Below, in pieces: positions 8,442 to 21,367 of a DNA stretch of 64,000 nt. The stretch lies in contig NZ_VZDQ01000024.1 of the NCBI RefSeq assembly GCF_009602435.1, forward strand, positions 124,001 to 188,000, in the 5' to 3' direction. Numbering within the stretch: the stretch's first letter is position 1; every line of letters begins with the position of its first letter. The notes under the pieces are model-generated. The model ran no database searches. It was not told the DNA's origin and was given only the letters and a program-made list of their open reading frames with translations. This stretch comes from Sediminibacillus terrae (GTDB lineage: Bacteria > Bacillota > Bacilli > Bacillales > Amphibacillaceae). Made by a program: the position numbers and the translations under genes.

Positions 8442-8687
8442 TTAACCAAGGTTATATTTTTTCTTGAATCGATCGACACGTCCGCCAGCTTTGTCCGCTT
8501 TTTGCTTACCAGTGTAGAACGGGTGAGAAGCTGAGCTGATTTCCACACGGATCAACGGGTAAGTATTGCCGTCTTCCCATTCAATTGTTTCTTCAGAAGA
8601 CTGTGTAGAACCGCTTAGGAATTTGTAGTCAGAGCTAGTATCAAGAAATACTACTTTTCTGTATTCCGGATGAATTTGTTCTTTCAT
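8442..8687 (-). CDS. rpmE2: 50S ribosomal protein L31, type B (zinc-free)
   Basis: This 81-aa protein has the L31 ends IHPEYRKV and SHPFYTGKQ, then [10 protein letters not shown]. It lacks the CXXC pair that binds zinc in type A L31 and carries the insertion typical of type B. In B. subtilis the rho-tdk position holds zinc-type rpmE, while the zinc-free copy (ytiA) lies elsewhere under Zur. Here the zinc-free form occupies the rpmE locus. I see no clear Zur box upstream, and the 285 bp between it and rho hold no gene. Whether a type A copy exists elsewhere cannot be seen. Confidence 0.95.
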   Translation of the reverse strand: MKEQIHPEYRKVVFLDTSSDYKFLSGSTQSSEETIEWEDGNTYPLIRVEISSASHPFYTGKQKADKAGGRVDRFKKKYNLG

Positions 8688-8972
8688 GTTCTTTCCACTC
8701 CTTTTGCCCTGAATCCTTTGGAAACAGAGTTATTGTAAGGCCACAATCCGAATATGATCCGGAAAGAGGCGTCAGAATATCCGCCAATAAGGACAGCAAT
8801 TTATTCTAAGCTCACATAGAATGATTATAACAGTGTAAAATTGCCTTTGCAAGCGACAGTTGGGAAAAATCCAGATGTCCTTCACATGGACGCGCCCGCC
8901 TCCACGACGCTAGGGAACTAGAGGTAAGGACGTTATATCCGGAGATTTTTCCGCCATTTACCAGAAAACAAA

Positions 8973-10259
8973 CTACCCCTTTCTGGCTGTCCCTTTCCGC
9001 TTCATATCTTCCTCCATGGACTGGAAAAACTCTTCGTTGTTTTTCGAAGCCCTCATGCGGCGAAGGAAACGCTCGACAAAGTCATTGGAGTCTTGCATTG
9101 TTTTTCTGATCGCCCAAATCTTATCGAGATGATCCTTGGAAACAAGCAATTCTTCTTTTCTCGTACCGGAACGCAAAATATCGATTGCCGGGTAAATACG
9201 ACGCTCAGCAAGACTTCGATCCAGATGAAGTTCCATATTGCCGGTCCCTTTGAATTCTTCGTAAATGACGTCATCCATACGCGATCCCGTATCCACCAAA
9301 GCGGTTGCCAGGATGGTAAAGCTCCCGCCTTCTTCGATATTACGCGCTGCACCGAAAAATCGTTTAGGACGATGGAAGGCAGCTGGATCGATACCGCCTG
9401 ACAGCGTACGACCACTTGGCGGAATGACCAAGTTATATGCCCTGGCTAATCTGGTGATGCTATCCATCAGCACAATGACATCCTTTTTGTGTTCCACCAG
9501 CCGCATCGCCCGTTCCAATACCAGCTCGGACACTTTAATATGGTTTTCCGGCACTTCATCAAAAGTAGAGCTGACAACGTCGACATCCGGATGGACAGAG
9601 CGTTCGATATCCGTCACTTCTTCCGGGCGTTCATCAACCAACAGGATAATCAGTTTTGAATTGGGATGATTCTTGGAAATGCTGTTGGCGATTTGTTTCA
9701 ACAGCATGGTTTTCCCTGCTTTTGGAGGAGCGACAATCAATCCGCGCTGGCCGAATCCGACCGGTGTCATCAGATCGATAATCCTTGTCGACAGCTTTCT
9801 TGTTTCTGTCTCCAAACGCATCAAACGGTCTGGATACAATGGCGTCAGGGCAGGGAAATGAACGCGTTCTTTGGCAGTTTCCGGGTTTTGACCGTTTACC
9901 GCATCCACGTGAAGCAACCCGTAATACCGCTCGTTTTCTTTCGGCGGACGGACTTTTCCAGACACCTTGTCACCATTTCGCAGATCAAACCGTCGGATTT
10001 GCGAAGCCGAAATGTAGATGTCTTCTGCACTAGGAGAATAATTGATCGGACGAAGAAAACCGAATCCTTCCGAAGGAATGATTTCCAAAACACCATCCAT
10101 GAACAAAAAGCCGTCCTTTTCCGCCTGGGCTTTTAAAATGGAAAAAACAAGCTCGCGCTTGGTAAGCTTTGCGTAATAGGATACTTTATATTCTTTTGCT
10201 TTTTCATACAGTTCTTTCAATGTTAATGTTTCTAAATGAGAAATGGTCAATTCAGCCAC
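8973..10259 (-). CDS. rho: Transcription termination factor Rho
   Basis: Rho is an RNA-dependent ATPase that ends transcription. The N-terminal Rho-N domain is followed by the RNA-binding cold-shock-like motif GFGFLRP (about 65-71), Walker A APPKAGKT (177-184), Walker B VIVLMD and the hexamer C-terminal domain. GTG at 10259 ([12 protein letters not shown]) matches the usual start of bacillar Rho and has GGTG upstream. ATG at 10301 would add 14 unusual residues. The length of 428 aa is normal. Here rho and murA are separated by 713 bp, without glpX. Confidence 0.96.
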   Translation of the reverse strand: MAELTISHLETLTLKELYEKAKEYKVSYYAKLTKRELVFSILKAQAEKDGFLFMDGVLEIIPSEGFGFLRPINYSPSAEDIYISASQIRRFDLRNGDKVSGKVRPPKENERYYGLLHVDAVNGQNPETAKERVHFPALTPLYPDRLMRLETETRKLSTRIIDLMTPVGFGQRGLIVAPPKAGKTMLLKQIANSISKNHPNSKLIILLVDERPEEVTDIERSVHPDVDVVSSTFDEVPENHIKVSELVLERAMRLVEHKKDVIVLMDSITRLARAYNLVIPPSGRTLSGGIDPAAFHRPKRFFGAARNIEEGGSFTILATALVDTGSRMDDVIYEEFKGTGNMELHLDRSLAERRIYPAIDILRSGTRKEELLVSKDHLDKIWAIRKTMQDSNDFVERFLRRMRASKNNEEFFQSMEEDMKRKGTARKG

Positions 10260-10877
10260 AAAATCACCACACCTATTAAATTTTGATATTTTATCGAACA
10301 CAACCTATCGGAACCTCCGCATGATGGCAGACAGATTCCAACACCGCCGAAAGACACAGCAGTGCTACAGGTTTATTTTCAATCGTAATAAATGAATTGG
10401 GTAGTAATGCACTTCCTGGTTGGAGCCTCATTGGATAGCTTTGATAGATTTAGCTGACGGAGGAAAACCCAGTAGGAAAGCCAGCGAGTGTTCACTAAAG
10501 GCTTTTCTTTTCAACAATACGATAAAAACGCAACTGGACGCCCAGTGTCGTTGGCGAAGCAAGCGTTTCACTATATACTATCATCCATGCAACTCATACA
10601 TTCTGATAGCATAAAAGCTGATCCAAGAAGAAGTTGAAGGAAAGCATAAAACTAGAATAGAAGTTTTTACGTGAGTACATCAATCATTATAACCAAACTA
10701 AACACTTATTAAACTTCTTCCATAGTACCGTTTCTTTCTCGATTATTCAACTATAATTTATCGGGCAGCCACCAAGAACATTGTATGCCCTTACAATATT
10801 CTGACGGCAATCCCTCGGCTCGTTTGTTTACAAGGGAGGGAACATAACAAAGAACGGAGGGCAAGTCAGAGGACACG
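10260..10877. other. Gene-free stretch between murA and rho
   Basis: In B. subtilis glpX stands between murAB and rho. Here I find no coding sequence with a ribosome site and no recognisable remnant of glpX. A 64-codon plus-strand frame at 10420-10614 has no ribosome site and no family resemblance. The promoter and leader of rho must lie at the right-hand side near 10260-10400; I could not fix it. Confidence 0.5.
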
Positions 10878-10919
10878 GAAAAAAGCTTGTCCAACCCGCA
10901 GAAGGGCCGGACAGCTTTC
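10878..10919 (-). terminator. Terminator after murA
   Basis: On the minus strand AAGCTGTCC pairs with GGACAAGCTT, and an inner CCC pairs with GGG. TTTTTT follows. It lies 54 bp past the murA stop codon. Confidence 0.8.
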
Positions 10920-10972
10920 CGCCTCCTTATTTATTCCCTGCCGAGCGACTCGACGGAGGGCCTATTCACTGG

Positions 10973-12259
10973 TCAAGAGTTTTGAAACTGCTCCACTTCT
11001 TCAGCGGTCATTTCTTCCCGCCAAATCTTGGCACCAAGCTGGGACAGCTTCTCTGTAATTTGTTCATATCCCCGGTCTATATGTTCCAAACCGGTTATTT
11101 CCGTCACGCCATCAGCCATAAGCCCGGCAGCGATCAACGATGCACCAGCCCGCAGGTCGCTCGCCTTTACTTTCGCACCTTCCAGTTGGACAGGTCCGGA
11201 GACAATGGCCGAACCACCTTCCACCTTGATCAGCGCGTTCATTCTGCGAAGCTCGTCAATATGTTTCAATCTCGCCTGATAGATTGTATCGGTCACGACA
11301 CCCGTACCTTTTGCTTTGGTCAGCAAAGATGTGAATGGCTGCTGCAAATCGGTCGGAAACCCGGGATGGACAAGCGTTTTGATATCGACACTCTTCAGTT
11401 CTTTTCCGGGCTGGACAAGCAGCTGCTCATCGCCTTCTTCGATTGACACACCCATTTCGCGAAGCTTAGCCAGCAAGGACTCGAGATGCTGGGGAATGAC
11501 ATTGTCGATCAATACTTTTTCTCCCTGTGCAGCCGCCATGATTGTATAAGTCCCCGCTTCAATCCTGTCTGGGATGATGGTATGCATACAGCCTGTCAAG
11601 TTATCACAACCCTCAATCCGGATAACATCTGTCCCGGCTCCCTTTATTTTCGCGCCCATGCTGGTGAGCAACGTTGCGACATCGATAATTTCCGGTTCCT
11701 TGGCTGCATTTTCGATGACTGTCTTCCCTTTTGCTCTCACTGCTGCCAGCATGATGTTGATGGTAGCCCCGACACTGACCACATCCAGATAAATCCGGGC
11801 ACCGCGCAATTCATCCGCCCGCAGGTAAATCGCGCCTTGTTCGTTGGTCACTTTAGCGCCAAGCGCTTCAAAGCCTTTTATGTGCTGATCAATAGGACGA
11901 GGGCCTAGATGGCATCCTCCCGGCAAACCGATCACCGCTTCTTTGAATCGACCGAGCATCGCTCCCATAAAATAGTAGGAGGCACGAAGTTTTTTCACTT
12001 TTCCGCTTGGAAGCGGCATATTGATCATATTGCTAGGATCGATATGAATCGTCTGTCCCTTCCAGGAAACGTCCCCGCCGATTTCCTCCAGTAAATCTCC
12101 CAACACGTCTACATCCGATATTTTCGGCAAGCCCTCGATGATCACTTTCGATTCTGCGAGTATTGCAGCCGGCAGCAATGCAACCGCACTGTTTTTCGCT
12201 CCGCTGATCCTTACTTTGCCATTCAAAGGTCTGCCGCCTTCTACGAGTATTTTTTGCAT
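10973..12259 (-). CDS. murA: UDP-N-acetylglucosamine 1-carboxyvinyltransferase, MurZ/MurAB type
   Basis: The enzyme adds enolpyruvate from PEP to UDP-GlcNAc, the first committed step of peptidoglycan synthesis. K22-N23 and the fosfomycin-target cysteine C116 in [12 protein letters not shown] are present. The length of 428 aa is normal. Position between rho and fbaA matches the second bacillar paralogue (murAB, also called murZ), whose first copy lies in another locus in B. subtilis. GAGGAG precedes the ATG. The flanking tal (ywjH) of B. subtilis is missing. Confidence 0.95.
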   Translation of the reverse strand: MQKILVEGGRPLNGKVRISGAKNSAVALLPAAILAESKVIIEGLPKISDVDVLGDLLEEIGGDVSWKGQTIHIDPSNMINMPLPSGKVKKLRASYYFMGAMLGRFKEAVIGLPGGCHLGPRPIDQHIKGFEALGAKVTNEQGAIYLRADELRGARIYLDVVSVGATINIMLAAVRAKGKTVIENAAKEPEIIDVATLLTSMGAKIKGAGTDVIRIEGCDNLTGCMHTIIPDRIEAGTYTIMAAAQGEKVLIDNVIPQHLESLLAKLREMGVSIEEGDEQLLVQPGKELKSVDIKTLVHPGFPTDLQQPFTSLLTKAKGTGVVTDTIYQARLKHIDELRRMNALIKVEGGSAIVSGPVQLEGAKVKASDLRAGASLIAAGLMADGVTEITGLEHIDRGYEQITEKLSQLGAKIWREEMTAEEVEQFQNS

Positions 12260-12659
12260 CTGGAACTCCTCACTCCCTGAGATTGTTCGAAACAGCTTAC
12301 TGACAGCGGCTGTCCGCTTTCATTGTCACTGTGGCTTTAAACGCAACTTCACTATAATAAGAATAAGTATTGATGTTCAATCCGAACAACCTGCAGTATT
12401 CTAGTTAGTCAACCTTATTCTACACAATTTTTGCCAAACAATACTAATTTTGCATCTGCCGATCCGGCAAAGGGTTGATGGCTTGAACTTTGCTAGAGCG
12501 GCAGCAGTCTCACTTGATTGTACCACTCTTCTCCAGGTGCAGCCTGCGATGAGATGCAGGCGCACTCCGCCCCCATAGGGGAACATATGAAGCGAATGAA
12601 TTTGGTATGTATCTTAGTTGATTGTAAGTAGGAATGATGGCTGGAGAGTGGGATAGTAT
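12260..12659. other. Gene-free stretch between fbaA and murA
   Basis: No coding sequence is supported. A small GC-rich hairpin (GCCTGC against GCAGGC, about 12543-12562) is visible with no T-run. In B. subtilis transaldolase ywjH stands at this place; no remnant of it is recognisable here. Confidence 0.45.
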
Positions 12660-12690
12660 GAAAAGGAAACTGCCTGTATAGACAGTTCCC
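12660..12690 (-). terminator. Terminator after fbaA
   Basis: GGGAACTGTC and GGCAGTTTCC (two G-U pairs) enclose a 6-nt loop and are followed by TTTTCAT on the minus strand, about 28 bp after the fbaA stop. Confidence 0.75.
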
Positions 12691-12717
12691 TATTTTCAAC
12701 ATTTTTAAGCAGCTTTA

Positions 12718-13581
12718 TTAGGCACGGTTAGAAGAACCAAACTCACGCATTTTGCCAATGACGGTTTGTTTGATCGCTTCACGTCCAGGTCCCAGATATT
12801 TACGAGGATCGTATTGGTCTGGCTGTTCTGCAAGTACTTCACGTACTTTTTGCGCCTGGGCGATTTGATTTTCCGTGTTTACGTTGATTTTGGATGTACC
12901 AAGAGAAAGCGCACGCTTAATATCTTTAGTCGGGATACCTGTTCCGCCGTGCAATACTAGTGGTACATTCACCAGGTTGAATACTTCTTCCATACGGTCG
13001 AAACCTAGGTTCGGTTCACCTTTGTAAGGACCATGAACGGAACCAAGGGCAGGGGCGAAGCAGTCAACGCCTGTCTCATTGACAAGACGCTCACATTCTG
13101 CCGGGATGGCATATGCAGCTTCAGCATCTTCAACGATCAGGTCATCTTCCTGCCCGCCGATACGGCCAAGTTCAGCTTCTACGGAAACTCCGTTAATGTG
13201 GGCAACTTCTACCACTTTCTTTGTCAGTGCAATGTTTTCTTCCAACGGGAAATGGGAACCGTCAATCATAACGGAAGTGAATCCGGCATGAATAGCTTGG
13301 ACACATTTTTCAAAACTGGAGCCGTGATCCAAGTGAATCGCGACCGGTACAGTTGTACCATACTCCTCCATCAACGCTTTCACCATCGATACAACCACTT
13401 TGAAACCACCCATATATTTTGCGGCGCCTTCAGAAACACCGAGGATTACTGGGGATTTTTCTTCTTCTGCTGCTTGAAGAACGGCTTGGGCATATTCAAG
13501 ATTGTTCAAGTTGAACTGGCCGACACCATAGTTATTTTGCTTGGCTTCTTCAAGCATTTCTTTCATTGAAACTAATGGCAT
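12718..13581 (-). CDS. fbaA: Class II fructose-1,6-bisphosphate aldolase
   Basis: It cleaves fructose 1,6-bisphosphate to dihydroxyacetone phosphate and glyceraldehyde 3-phosphate in glycolysis. The metal and catalytic residues are visible: D85-H86 in HLDHGSS, E136 in VEAELG, H183 in GSVHGPYKG, and H211 in HGGTG. It has 287 residues, the usual length of the bacillar FbaA. AAGGAGG precedes the ATG. It lies between murA and spo0F as in B. subtilis, apart from the missing transaldolase gene. Confidence 0.97.
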   Translation of the reverse strand: MPLVSMKEMLEEAKQNNYGVGQFNLNNLEYAQAVLQAAEEEKSPVILGVSEGAAKYMGGFKVVVSMVKALMEEYGTTVPVAIHLDHGSSFEKCVQAIHAGFTSVMIDGSHFPLEENIALTKKVVEVAHINGVSVEAELGRIGGQEDDLIVEDAEAAYAIPAECERLVNETGVDCFAPALGSVHGPYKGEPNLGFDRMEEVFNLVNVPLVLHGGTGIPTKDIKRALSLGTSKINVNTENQIAQAQKVREVLAEQPDQYDPRKYLGPGREAIKQTVIGKMREFGSSNRA

Positions 13582-13744
13582 GCTGTTTTTCCTCCTTAGG
13601 GTATGTTGTCTTGCTTAGTATGCAATATCCAGTCAATAAGTATTTTTGATTGGGTACAGTATAAGAATACCAACTACCACCCCTCGGTGCAACAAAACAG
13701 TGAAAAGATACCGCTTACCCGGATTTATTCAGATTATTATGTAA

Positions 13745-14119
13745 TCAGTTGCTGTTTTTTTCTGCCAATATCCGGTTGACCCTCTCTCTGGCATCATCAA
13801 TATTGAACGGTTTCGCGAAGATTTCTTCCACCATTGGAAATTGATCCTTTTTCCCTTCTATTTCTTCGGACAGCCCGCTCATCAAAATCGCCGGCACTGT
13901 AACGCCTTCTTCTTCGAGCCGGTGCAAAAGGGCGCTGGCATCCATGATTGGCAGCTTGTAGTCAACCATCAGTAAATCAGGCGGTTCGTTGACAATCTTA
14001 TCTAGTGCCTCCTTGCCATTTTCTGCTGTTTTGATTTGATACCCTTCCGTTTTCAAAATTTCCTCCAGCAGCAAACGAATCCCCGGTTGGTCATCGACAA
14101 TCATTACGGTTTTTTTCAT
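13745..14119 (-). CDS. spo0F: Sporulation phosphorelay response regulator Spo0F
   Basis: Spo0F is a single receiver domain that accepts phosphate from sporulation histidine kinases and passes it to Spo0B. The 124-aa protein shows the acidic pocket D9-D10, phosphoacceptor D53 in MVDYKLP, S81 in MSGLS in place of the usual threonine, and K103 in FAKPF. No output domain is present. The middle (residues 84-100) differs from B. subtilis Spo0F, but position between fbaA and pyrG supports the name. ATG at 14119 has GGAAGGG 11 bases upstream. A sigma-H promoter is expected; I saw only weak candidates. Confidence 0.88.
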   Translation of the reverse strand: MKKTVMIVDDQPGIRLLLEEILKTEGYQIKTAENGKEALDKIVNEPPDLLMVDYKLPIMDASALLHRLEEEGVTVPAILMSGLSEEIEGKKDQFPMVEEIFAKPFNIDDARERVNRILAEKNSN

Positions 14120-14728
14120 TTGTTCTTCAACCCTTCCTGATTTGAAACTATTGCATGTTATGTAAGCATTTTTCTATTTCTTTCCCGCTTCCCCTTCAGG
14201 TTTCGCAGCGCGCATTTCTCTCCGTTTGAATGGACACTTACCGCCTAATTACCCAGGAACCGAATAATACTTTTTGCCTATCAATCATATTTTCACATGG
14301 TTGGCGAAATGTAAAGATGCCGGGTCTATTAGTTGTTCGATATAAAGGTACGATTTCCTGCTGAATTTGAAGAATTATGTCTCCTTGTTTCGCTTTTCAT
14401 TCCTTCCATAACTCTTTCAGCCATAACTTGTCGCTTTTTGCCTATATCTTCGTTATAAACAGAAAAGACGAGGCGGGACCAGCCTGCGTAATGCTTCGTC
14501 AGCTTTGCATCTTAATCTGGTCTTATGCTAATCTTCGCTGTGGAGTTGCCCGCGCTGGTACCAAGCATCCTTTTCCTCCATAATTGCCTCATGGGATCGG
14601 GGAAAGATACGCGTATACACTTTTCAACCATTCGTACTTCTTTTTTGAATTCACGTACTCTTTTCTGAAGTTGAGGAGCCATTGAAGCAGGTCGATGTTC
14701 TATCTATTGCGACAAAAAAACAGCTGCA
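14120..14728. other. Gene-free stretch between spo0F and pyrG
   Basis: B. subtilis has ywjG here. No ywjG homologue or remnant is recognisable. A 68-codon plus-strand frame at 14377-14583 lacks a ribosome site. The regulatory region of spo0F should lie next to 14120. Confidence 0.45.
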
Positions 14729-14775
14729 CAAAAAAAGCGCACCGTTTTGTCCTGGGACGCACGGCTGCGCTTTTA
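14729..14775 (-). terminator. Terminator after pyrG
   Basis: AAAGCGCAGCCGT and ACGGTGCGCTTT pair with one bulged G around a GC-rich loop, followed by TTTTTTTG on the minus strand. It starts 13 bp past the pyrG stop. Confidence 0.9.
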
Positions 14776-14787
14776 AAACATGGTTAT

Positions 14788-16800
<2,013 letters not shown>

Positions 16801-16834
16801 CAAAAGCGCTCCCCTGTTCAGGGGAACGCTTTTA
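16801..16834 (-). terminator. pyrG attenuator hairpin
   Basis: AAAAGCGTTCCCCT pairs with AGGGGAGCGCTTTT around a 4-nt loop and is followed by GTTGTTTTAT on the minus strand. It lies about 26 nt after the predicted pyrG transcript start. It also ends rpoE transcription. The pyrimidine-rich CCCC in its 5' arm is what slipped G residues at the transcript start could pair with. Confidence 0.85.
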
Positions 16835-16854
16835 TAAACGAACAATAATTTAAA

Positions 16855-16896
16855 GAGCCCAAATAAAATTTTACTCACTTGCCTGTGGAAAGTCAA
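16855..16896 (-). promoter_or_regulatory. pyrG promoter with GGGCTC initiation sequence (CTP-sensing reiterative transcription)
   Basis: On the minus strand TTGACT (16891-16896) and TAAAAT (16868-16873) are 17 bp apart. GGGCTC (16855-16860) begins 7 bp after the -10. In B. subtilis pyrG, transcripts start with GGGC; when CTP is low the polymerase slips and adds G residues that pair with the downstream terminator arm and prevent termination. Promoter, initiation sequence and terminator are all present here in the same order, so the mechanism is very likely conserved. Confidence 0.88.
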
Positions 16897-16907
16897 GCGC
16901 CGTTTAC

Positions 16908-17519
16908 TTAATTATAATTATCATCGTTCGCATCGTCGTCATCTTCATCGCCGACATAAGAGACGTCTTCCTCGACAACCTTTTGATCTTCATCGTCCAG
17001 TTTGCCGCTGCGGAAATCGCCATCATACTCATCATCGTCGTCCGCATTATCGGTATCATCGTCGTCAAATTTATCATCATTGTCATCGGCGAATTCGTCG
17101 GTCGTATCGATATCGTCGAAATCAAGATCTTCTTCCAATTCATCCAAATCGTCTTCGATTTCCTCTTCCACGTAGATATCCTCTTTTTTCCGTTTACTTG
17201 TTTTCGCTTTCGCTTTTTTCTTCTTTTTCTTTTTGGGCGCTTCCGTGATTTCTTCTTCAACCTGCTCAATCGGGTACCATTCTTTCAATCCCCAAAGGTT
17301 GGATCCAAGCGTCAAAAAACGACCGTCCGTGTTCAAGTCGGTATAAAATTGTGCGATGTATTCATCTTTTTGTGCTTCGGTGAACCCTTTCAGTTCCGCA
17401 ATGCGGTCATATACTTCTCTAAAATCTTTTGCTTTTTTCTCTTCAGCAAGGATTTCACTCGCCAGTTCGATCATCGATAAACCCGTAATCTCCTCGTGGC
17501 TGTAATTTGTCAAGCTCAC
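16908..17519 (-). CDS. rpoE: RNA polymerase delta subunit
   Basis: Delta speeds RNA polymerase recycling in Firmicutes. The N-terminal HARE-HTH domain (about 1-90) ends in DGRFLTLGSNLWGLKEWYP. A lysine tract (KKKKKKKAKAK) follows, then an intrinsically disordered tail of about 90 residues that is almost entirely Asp/Glu. This layout defines the family. GTG at 17519 (SLTNYSHEE) is preferred, with GGGAG nine bases upstream; TTG at 17525 is too close to it. The place next to pyrG is conserved. Long plus-strand frames here are shadows of the acidic codons. Confidence 0.95.
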   Translation of the reverse strand: MSLTNYSHEEITGLSMIELASEILAEEKKAKDFREVYDRIAELKGFTEAQKDEYIAQFYTDLNTDGRFLTLGSNLWGLKEWYPIEQVEEEITEAPKKKKKKKAKAKTSKRKKEDIYVEEEIEDDLDELEEDLDFDDIDTTDEFADDNDDKFDDDDTDNADDDDEYDGDFRSGKLDDEDQKVVEEDVSYVGDEDDDDANDDNYN

Positions 17520-17944
17520 GGTCAAGCACTCCCTTTACGTCAATTTATTAAACAGACAGGTATCCAGCTGGAGCCGCTGCCTGTGCCTGGTTGATATTCG
17601 ATCAATGAGATTGTTTCGATCTTCAAGTATCAGCCGCCTGACATTACCAGCATGCGATACTGTTAACAAATCCTCTCATACATTATATGGTTATAAAAAT
17701 CAAATTGCAATAATAGCCTATATTTCCAAAGACATGGCTCCAGATGCTCCGTCTCTTTCCTTTCCAACATGTTTGGGAAAGACTTAATAACCGCACAAGC
17801 GAGACATTTATGCCAGCTAAAGCCGATACCTAACGTATTTTTTACTTTCATATCCAATTACTTTTCACAATTTCAGCAGGAAATAAACCTGATAAAATGA
17901 AAAAATTCCATTTCCCTTTCCCGGCATCCCCCGGCAACGGTTCA
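17520..17944. other. Gene-free stretch between icmF and rpoE
   Basis: Short frames on both strands (17605-17787, 17663-17857) have no ribosome site and no recognisable similarity. The rpoE promoter must lie at the left end of this stretch; I did not find hexamers good enough to name. Confidence 0.4.
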
Positions 17945-17982
17945 CAGAAAAGATGCCCATTGACCTGAAGGGCATCCTTTCC
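17945..17982 (-). terminator. Terminator after icmF
   Basis: AGGATGCCC and GGGCATCTT enclose an 11-nt loop, with TTTTCTG following on the minus strand, about 110 bp past the icmF stop codon. Confidence 0.65.
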
Positions 17983-18089
17983 ATAAACATGACATATTTT
18001 CCGCGACGATTATGTCCACTATGTGACCATAAATCAATCCGGAGATCCACCTATGGAGTCAACAACCGTCACCGCGCTTGCTTTGCATC

Positions 18090-21000
18090 CTACATGTTGC
18101 GTCGATATTGGCCGCCGACTTGATAGAGAGAGTTCGTGATTTGCCCCAGACTTGCCACTTTTACCGTTTCCATCAGTTCAGCGAATATATTCCCTCCAGA
18201 GGCTGCAGTCTGTTTCAATCGATCAAGCGCAGCTTCCACTTCAGCCCCATGCTCCTTGTGGAACCGTTCCAACTCTTGGATTTGATGCTGTTTTTCTTCT
18301 TCCGAGGCACGGGCCAGCTCCATGCTGTCCATATAATCGGCAGCGGGCGGATTTGGGTTTAAATACGTATTGACCCCGATGAGCGGTAATTCCCCGGAAT
18401 GTTTTTTCGCTTCATAATACAGCGATTCCTCCTGGATTTTCCCGCGTTGATACTGCCTTTCCATCGCACCGAGCACACCGCCGCGATCGTTGATTCGTTC
18501 AAATTCCTGTAAAACTGCTTGCTCGACCATATCGGTAAGCTGGTCAATGATGAATGAACCTTGCAAAGAATTCTCGTTTTTGGTCAAGCCGAACTCTTTA
18601 TTGACAATCATCTGGATTGCCATCGCCCGGCGGACAGACCCTTCTGTCGGCGTCGTGATCGCTTCGTCATAAGAATTGGTATGGAGGGAATTGCAGTTAT
18701 CCTGAATCGCGATCAACGCCTGCAAGGTTGTACGGATATCGTTAAAGTCGATTTCCTGGGCATGCAGGGAGCGACCAGAAGTTTGAATGTGATACTTCAG
18801 TTTTTGACTGCGTTCTCCCGCTCCGTATTTATCCCTCATCACGATAGCCCAAATTCTCCTGGCGACACGGCCGATAACCGTATATTCGGGATCAAGACCG
18901 TTGGAGAAAAAGAAGGACAGGTTCGGCGCGAATTTGTCGATGTCCATTCCCCTGCTCAAGTAATATTCGACATAGGTAAACCCGTTCGCCAGGGTGAAAG
19001 CCAACTGGGTAATCGGGTTGGCTCCGGCTTCGGCGATATGGTAACCGGAAATCGAAACGGAATAATAGTTGCGGACCTGATGATCGATGAAATATTGCTG
19101 AATGTCGCCCATCATCCGCAAGGCGAATTCAGTAGAAAAAATACAGGTGTTCTGCCCCTGGTCTTCCTTGAGAATATCCGCCTGGACCGTGCCCCGGACA
19201 GTAGCAAGCGTACTGGCCTTGATATCTGCCGCTTCTTCGCTTGTCGGTTCCCGTCCGTTCTCATTAGTGAATTTAGCTAGCTGCTGATCGATGGCGGTAT
19301 TGAAAAACATGGCCAGGATAATCGGAGCAGGACCGTTTATCGTCATGGATACCGACGTTTTCGGATCGATCAAATCAAATCCATCATACAGTTTTTTCAT
19401 GTCATCCAACGTACACACGCTGACGCCGCTTTCGCCGACCTTTCCGTAAATATCGGGCCGCGGGTCCGGATTTTCGCCATAGAGGGTCACGGAATCAAAC
19501 GCCGTGCTGAGCCGTTTGGCCTCATCATCCTTCGATAAGTAATGAAAACGGCGGTTGGTTCGCTCAGGTGTGCCTTCCCCGGCAAATTGCCGCTTCGGGT
19601 CCTCTCCTTTTCGTTTAAAAGGGAAAACACCGGCGGTAAACGGGAAAGCTCCCGGAACATTTTCCTTCAACAGCCAAATCAGACGGTCTCCCCAATCGGT
19701 GAAACTCGGAAACGCTACTTTGGGGATTCGCAGACCGGACAGGCTCTCGGTACTAATGTCCATGTTCACGTCTTTGCCTCTGACACGGAAGGTCATTTCT
19801 TCCCCCTGATAGCGGTCCCGTGTATCCTCCCAACTTTCCAGCAGCTGCTTGCTGCTTCCATCAAGCAACGCGTGGTGTTTCTCCATCTGGTCCTTTAACT
19901 GTTTCTCCACTTCCTCGTTTTCGACAAGCTCTACCGTTGCCTGCAAATGCTCGATTTTTCTGGCGACAGAAGCTTGATCTTCTGCCTTTTTATGATAATT
20001 TTTCACGATAGAGGCGATATCACGCAAATAGTGGCGGCGATCGTTCGGTATGATGACATTTTGTTTTTCGACGAGTTTGGATTTGGCGAAGGAAGTCGTA
20101 TTTTCCCATTCAAAATCCTCGTTCAATTTTTCGACAATCGCCGCAAACAATGTATTGGTACCTGCATCGTTAAATTGACTGGCAATCGTTCCGAACACAG
20201 GGAATGTCTGCTTATCCTGGTGAAACAGCATGCGGCTGCGTTCATACTGCTTACGCACCTGGTTGAGTGCATCCTCCGAGCCCTTTTGTTCAAACTTGTT
20301 GATGACGAGAAAGTCTGCATAATCGATCATATCGATTTTTTCCAACTGAGATGGCGCACCGAATTCAGCTGTCATGACATACATGGATAAATCACAGACA
20401 TCCGTTATCGCAGCGTTCCCTTGGCCGATGCCGCTCGTTTCCACGATGATCAAATCCATTCCGGCTCCTTTCGCAATTTCAATCACGTCGTGGATCGACC
20501 TGGATAACTCGCTGCTCGAATCACGCGTTGCCAACGATCGCATGAACACCCGGTCGGAAAAAATGGCGTTCATGCGGATCCGGTCACCCAGAAGCGCGCC
20601 GCCTGTTTTCTTTTTGGTAGGGTCGATGGATAAAACAGCCAATTTTTTATCCGGAATTTCGTTAAGGAAGCGCCTGATCAGTTCATCTGTCAAGGAACTT
20701 TTCCCAGCGCCCCCTGTCCCCGTAATCCCCAATACCGGAATGGTTTTGGTCTGCTGGTTGTCCCGTACCGCTTCGACTGCTGCTGCCTGCTCGGAAGCAG
20801 CGTTGTTTTCAACGACACTGATCATTTTTGCCAGGGCCCTATGATCCCCGGTGGCCAGTCTCTCGACTTCATCCGCCAAATCGACCGGCGGTACAAAATC
20901 GCATTCTTCCAACATTTGATTGATCATTCCCTGCAAACCGAGTGTGCGGCCGTCCTCCGGCGAAAAGATTCGTGCCACTCCGTAATCGTGCAGCTCCTTT

Positions 21001-21329
21001 ATTTCTTTCGGGATGATGACACCTCCGCCTCCCCCGTAAACACGGATATGGCCGGCATCCTTTTCTTTTAATAAATCCACCATATACTTGAAGTATTCGA
21101 CATGCCCGCCTTGATAAGAGGAAATCGCAATCCCCTGTACATCTTCCTGAATGGCAGCATTGACGATTTCTTCAACAGACCGGTTATGTCCGAGGTGGAT
21201 CACCTCCGCACCGCTGGCCTGCAGAATCCTGCGCATAATATTGATCGACGCATCGTGTCCATCGAACAAGCTTGAAGACGTCACAAATCTGACCGGGTGA
21301 TCCGGCTGGTATATCTCGACCTTTTCCAT
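18090..21329 (-). CDS. icmF: Fused isobutyryl-CoA mutase (B12-dependent, with MeaB-like chaperone)
   Basis: IcmF interconverts isobutyryl-CoA and n-butyryl-CoA using adenosylcobalamin and carries its own repair G protein. The 1079-aa order is typical. The B12-binding domain (1-140) has the cobalt-ligand histidine H25 in DGHDAS. The MeaB GTPase domain has P-loop [12 protein letters not shown] (201-212) and a [12 protein letters not shown] base motif near 350. The large TIM-barrel substrate domain follows with [21 protein letters not shown] precedes the ATG. It is the last gene of the tetR-icmF unit, next to acyl-CoA degradation genes, which suggests feeding of branched acyl-CoA into beta-oxidation. 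Confidence 0.95.
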   Translation of the reverse strand: MEKVEIYQPDHPVRFVTSSSLFDGHDASINIMRRILQASGAEVIHLGHNRSVEEIVNAAIQEDVQGIAISSYQGGHVEYFKYMVDLLKEKDAGHIRVYGGGGGVIIPKEIKELHDYGVARIFSPEDGRTLGLQGMINQMLEECDFVPPVDLADEVERLATGDHRALAKMISVVENNAASEQAAAVEAVRDNQQTKTIPVLGITGTGGAGKSSLTDELIRRFLNEIPDKKLAVLSIDPTKKKTGGALLGDRIRMNAIFSDRVFMRSLATRDSSSELSRSIHDVIEIAKGAGMDLIIVETSGIGQGNAAITDVCDLSMYVMTAEFGAPSQLEKIDMIDYADFLVINKFEQKGSEDALNQVRKQYERSRMLFHQDKQTFPVFGTIASQFNDAGTNTLFAAIVEKLNEDFEWENTTSFAKSKLVEKQNVIIPNDRRHYLRDIASIVKNYHKKAEDQASVARKIEHLQATVELVENEEVEKQLKDQMEKHHALLDGSSKQLLESWEDTRDRYQGEEMTFRVRGKDVNMDISTESLSGLRIPKVAFPSFTDWGDRLIWLLKENVPGAFPFTAGVFPFKRKGEDPKRQFAGEGTPERTNRRFHYLSKDDEAKRLSTAFDSVTLYGENPDPRPDIYGKVGESGVSVCTLDDMKKLYDGFDLIDPKTSVSMTINGPAPIILAMFFNTAIDQQLAKFTNENGREPTSEEAADIKASTLATVRGTVQADILKEDQGQNTCIFSTEFALRMMGDIQQYFIDHQVRNYYSVSISGYHIAEAGANPITQLAFTLANGFTYVEYYLSRGMDIDKFAPNLSFFFSNGLDPEYTVIGRVARRIWAIVMRDKYGAGERSQKLKYHIQTSGRSLHAQEIDFNDIRTTLQALIAIQDNCNSLHTNSYDEAITTPTEGSVRRAMAIQMIVNKEFGLTKNENSLQGSFIIDQLTDMVEQAVLQEFERINDRGGVLGAMERQYQRGKIQEESLYYEAKKHSGELPLIGVNTYLNPNPPAADYMDSMELARASEEEKQHQIQELERFHKEHGAEVEAALDRLKQTAASGGNIFAELMETVKVASLGQITNSLYQVGGQYRRNM

Positions 21330-21367
21330 CAGAAATCCTCCCCTTCCTAATCACTTAAAATAACCTG

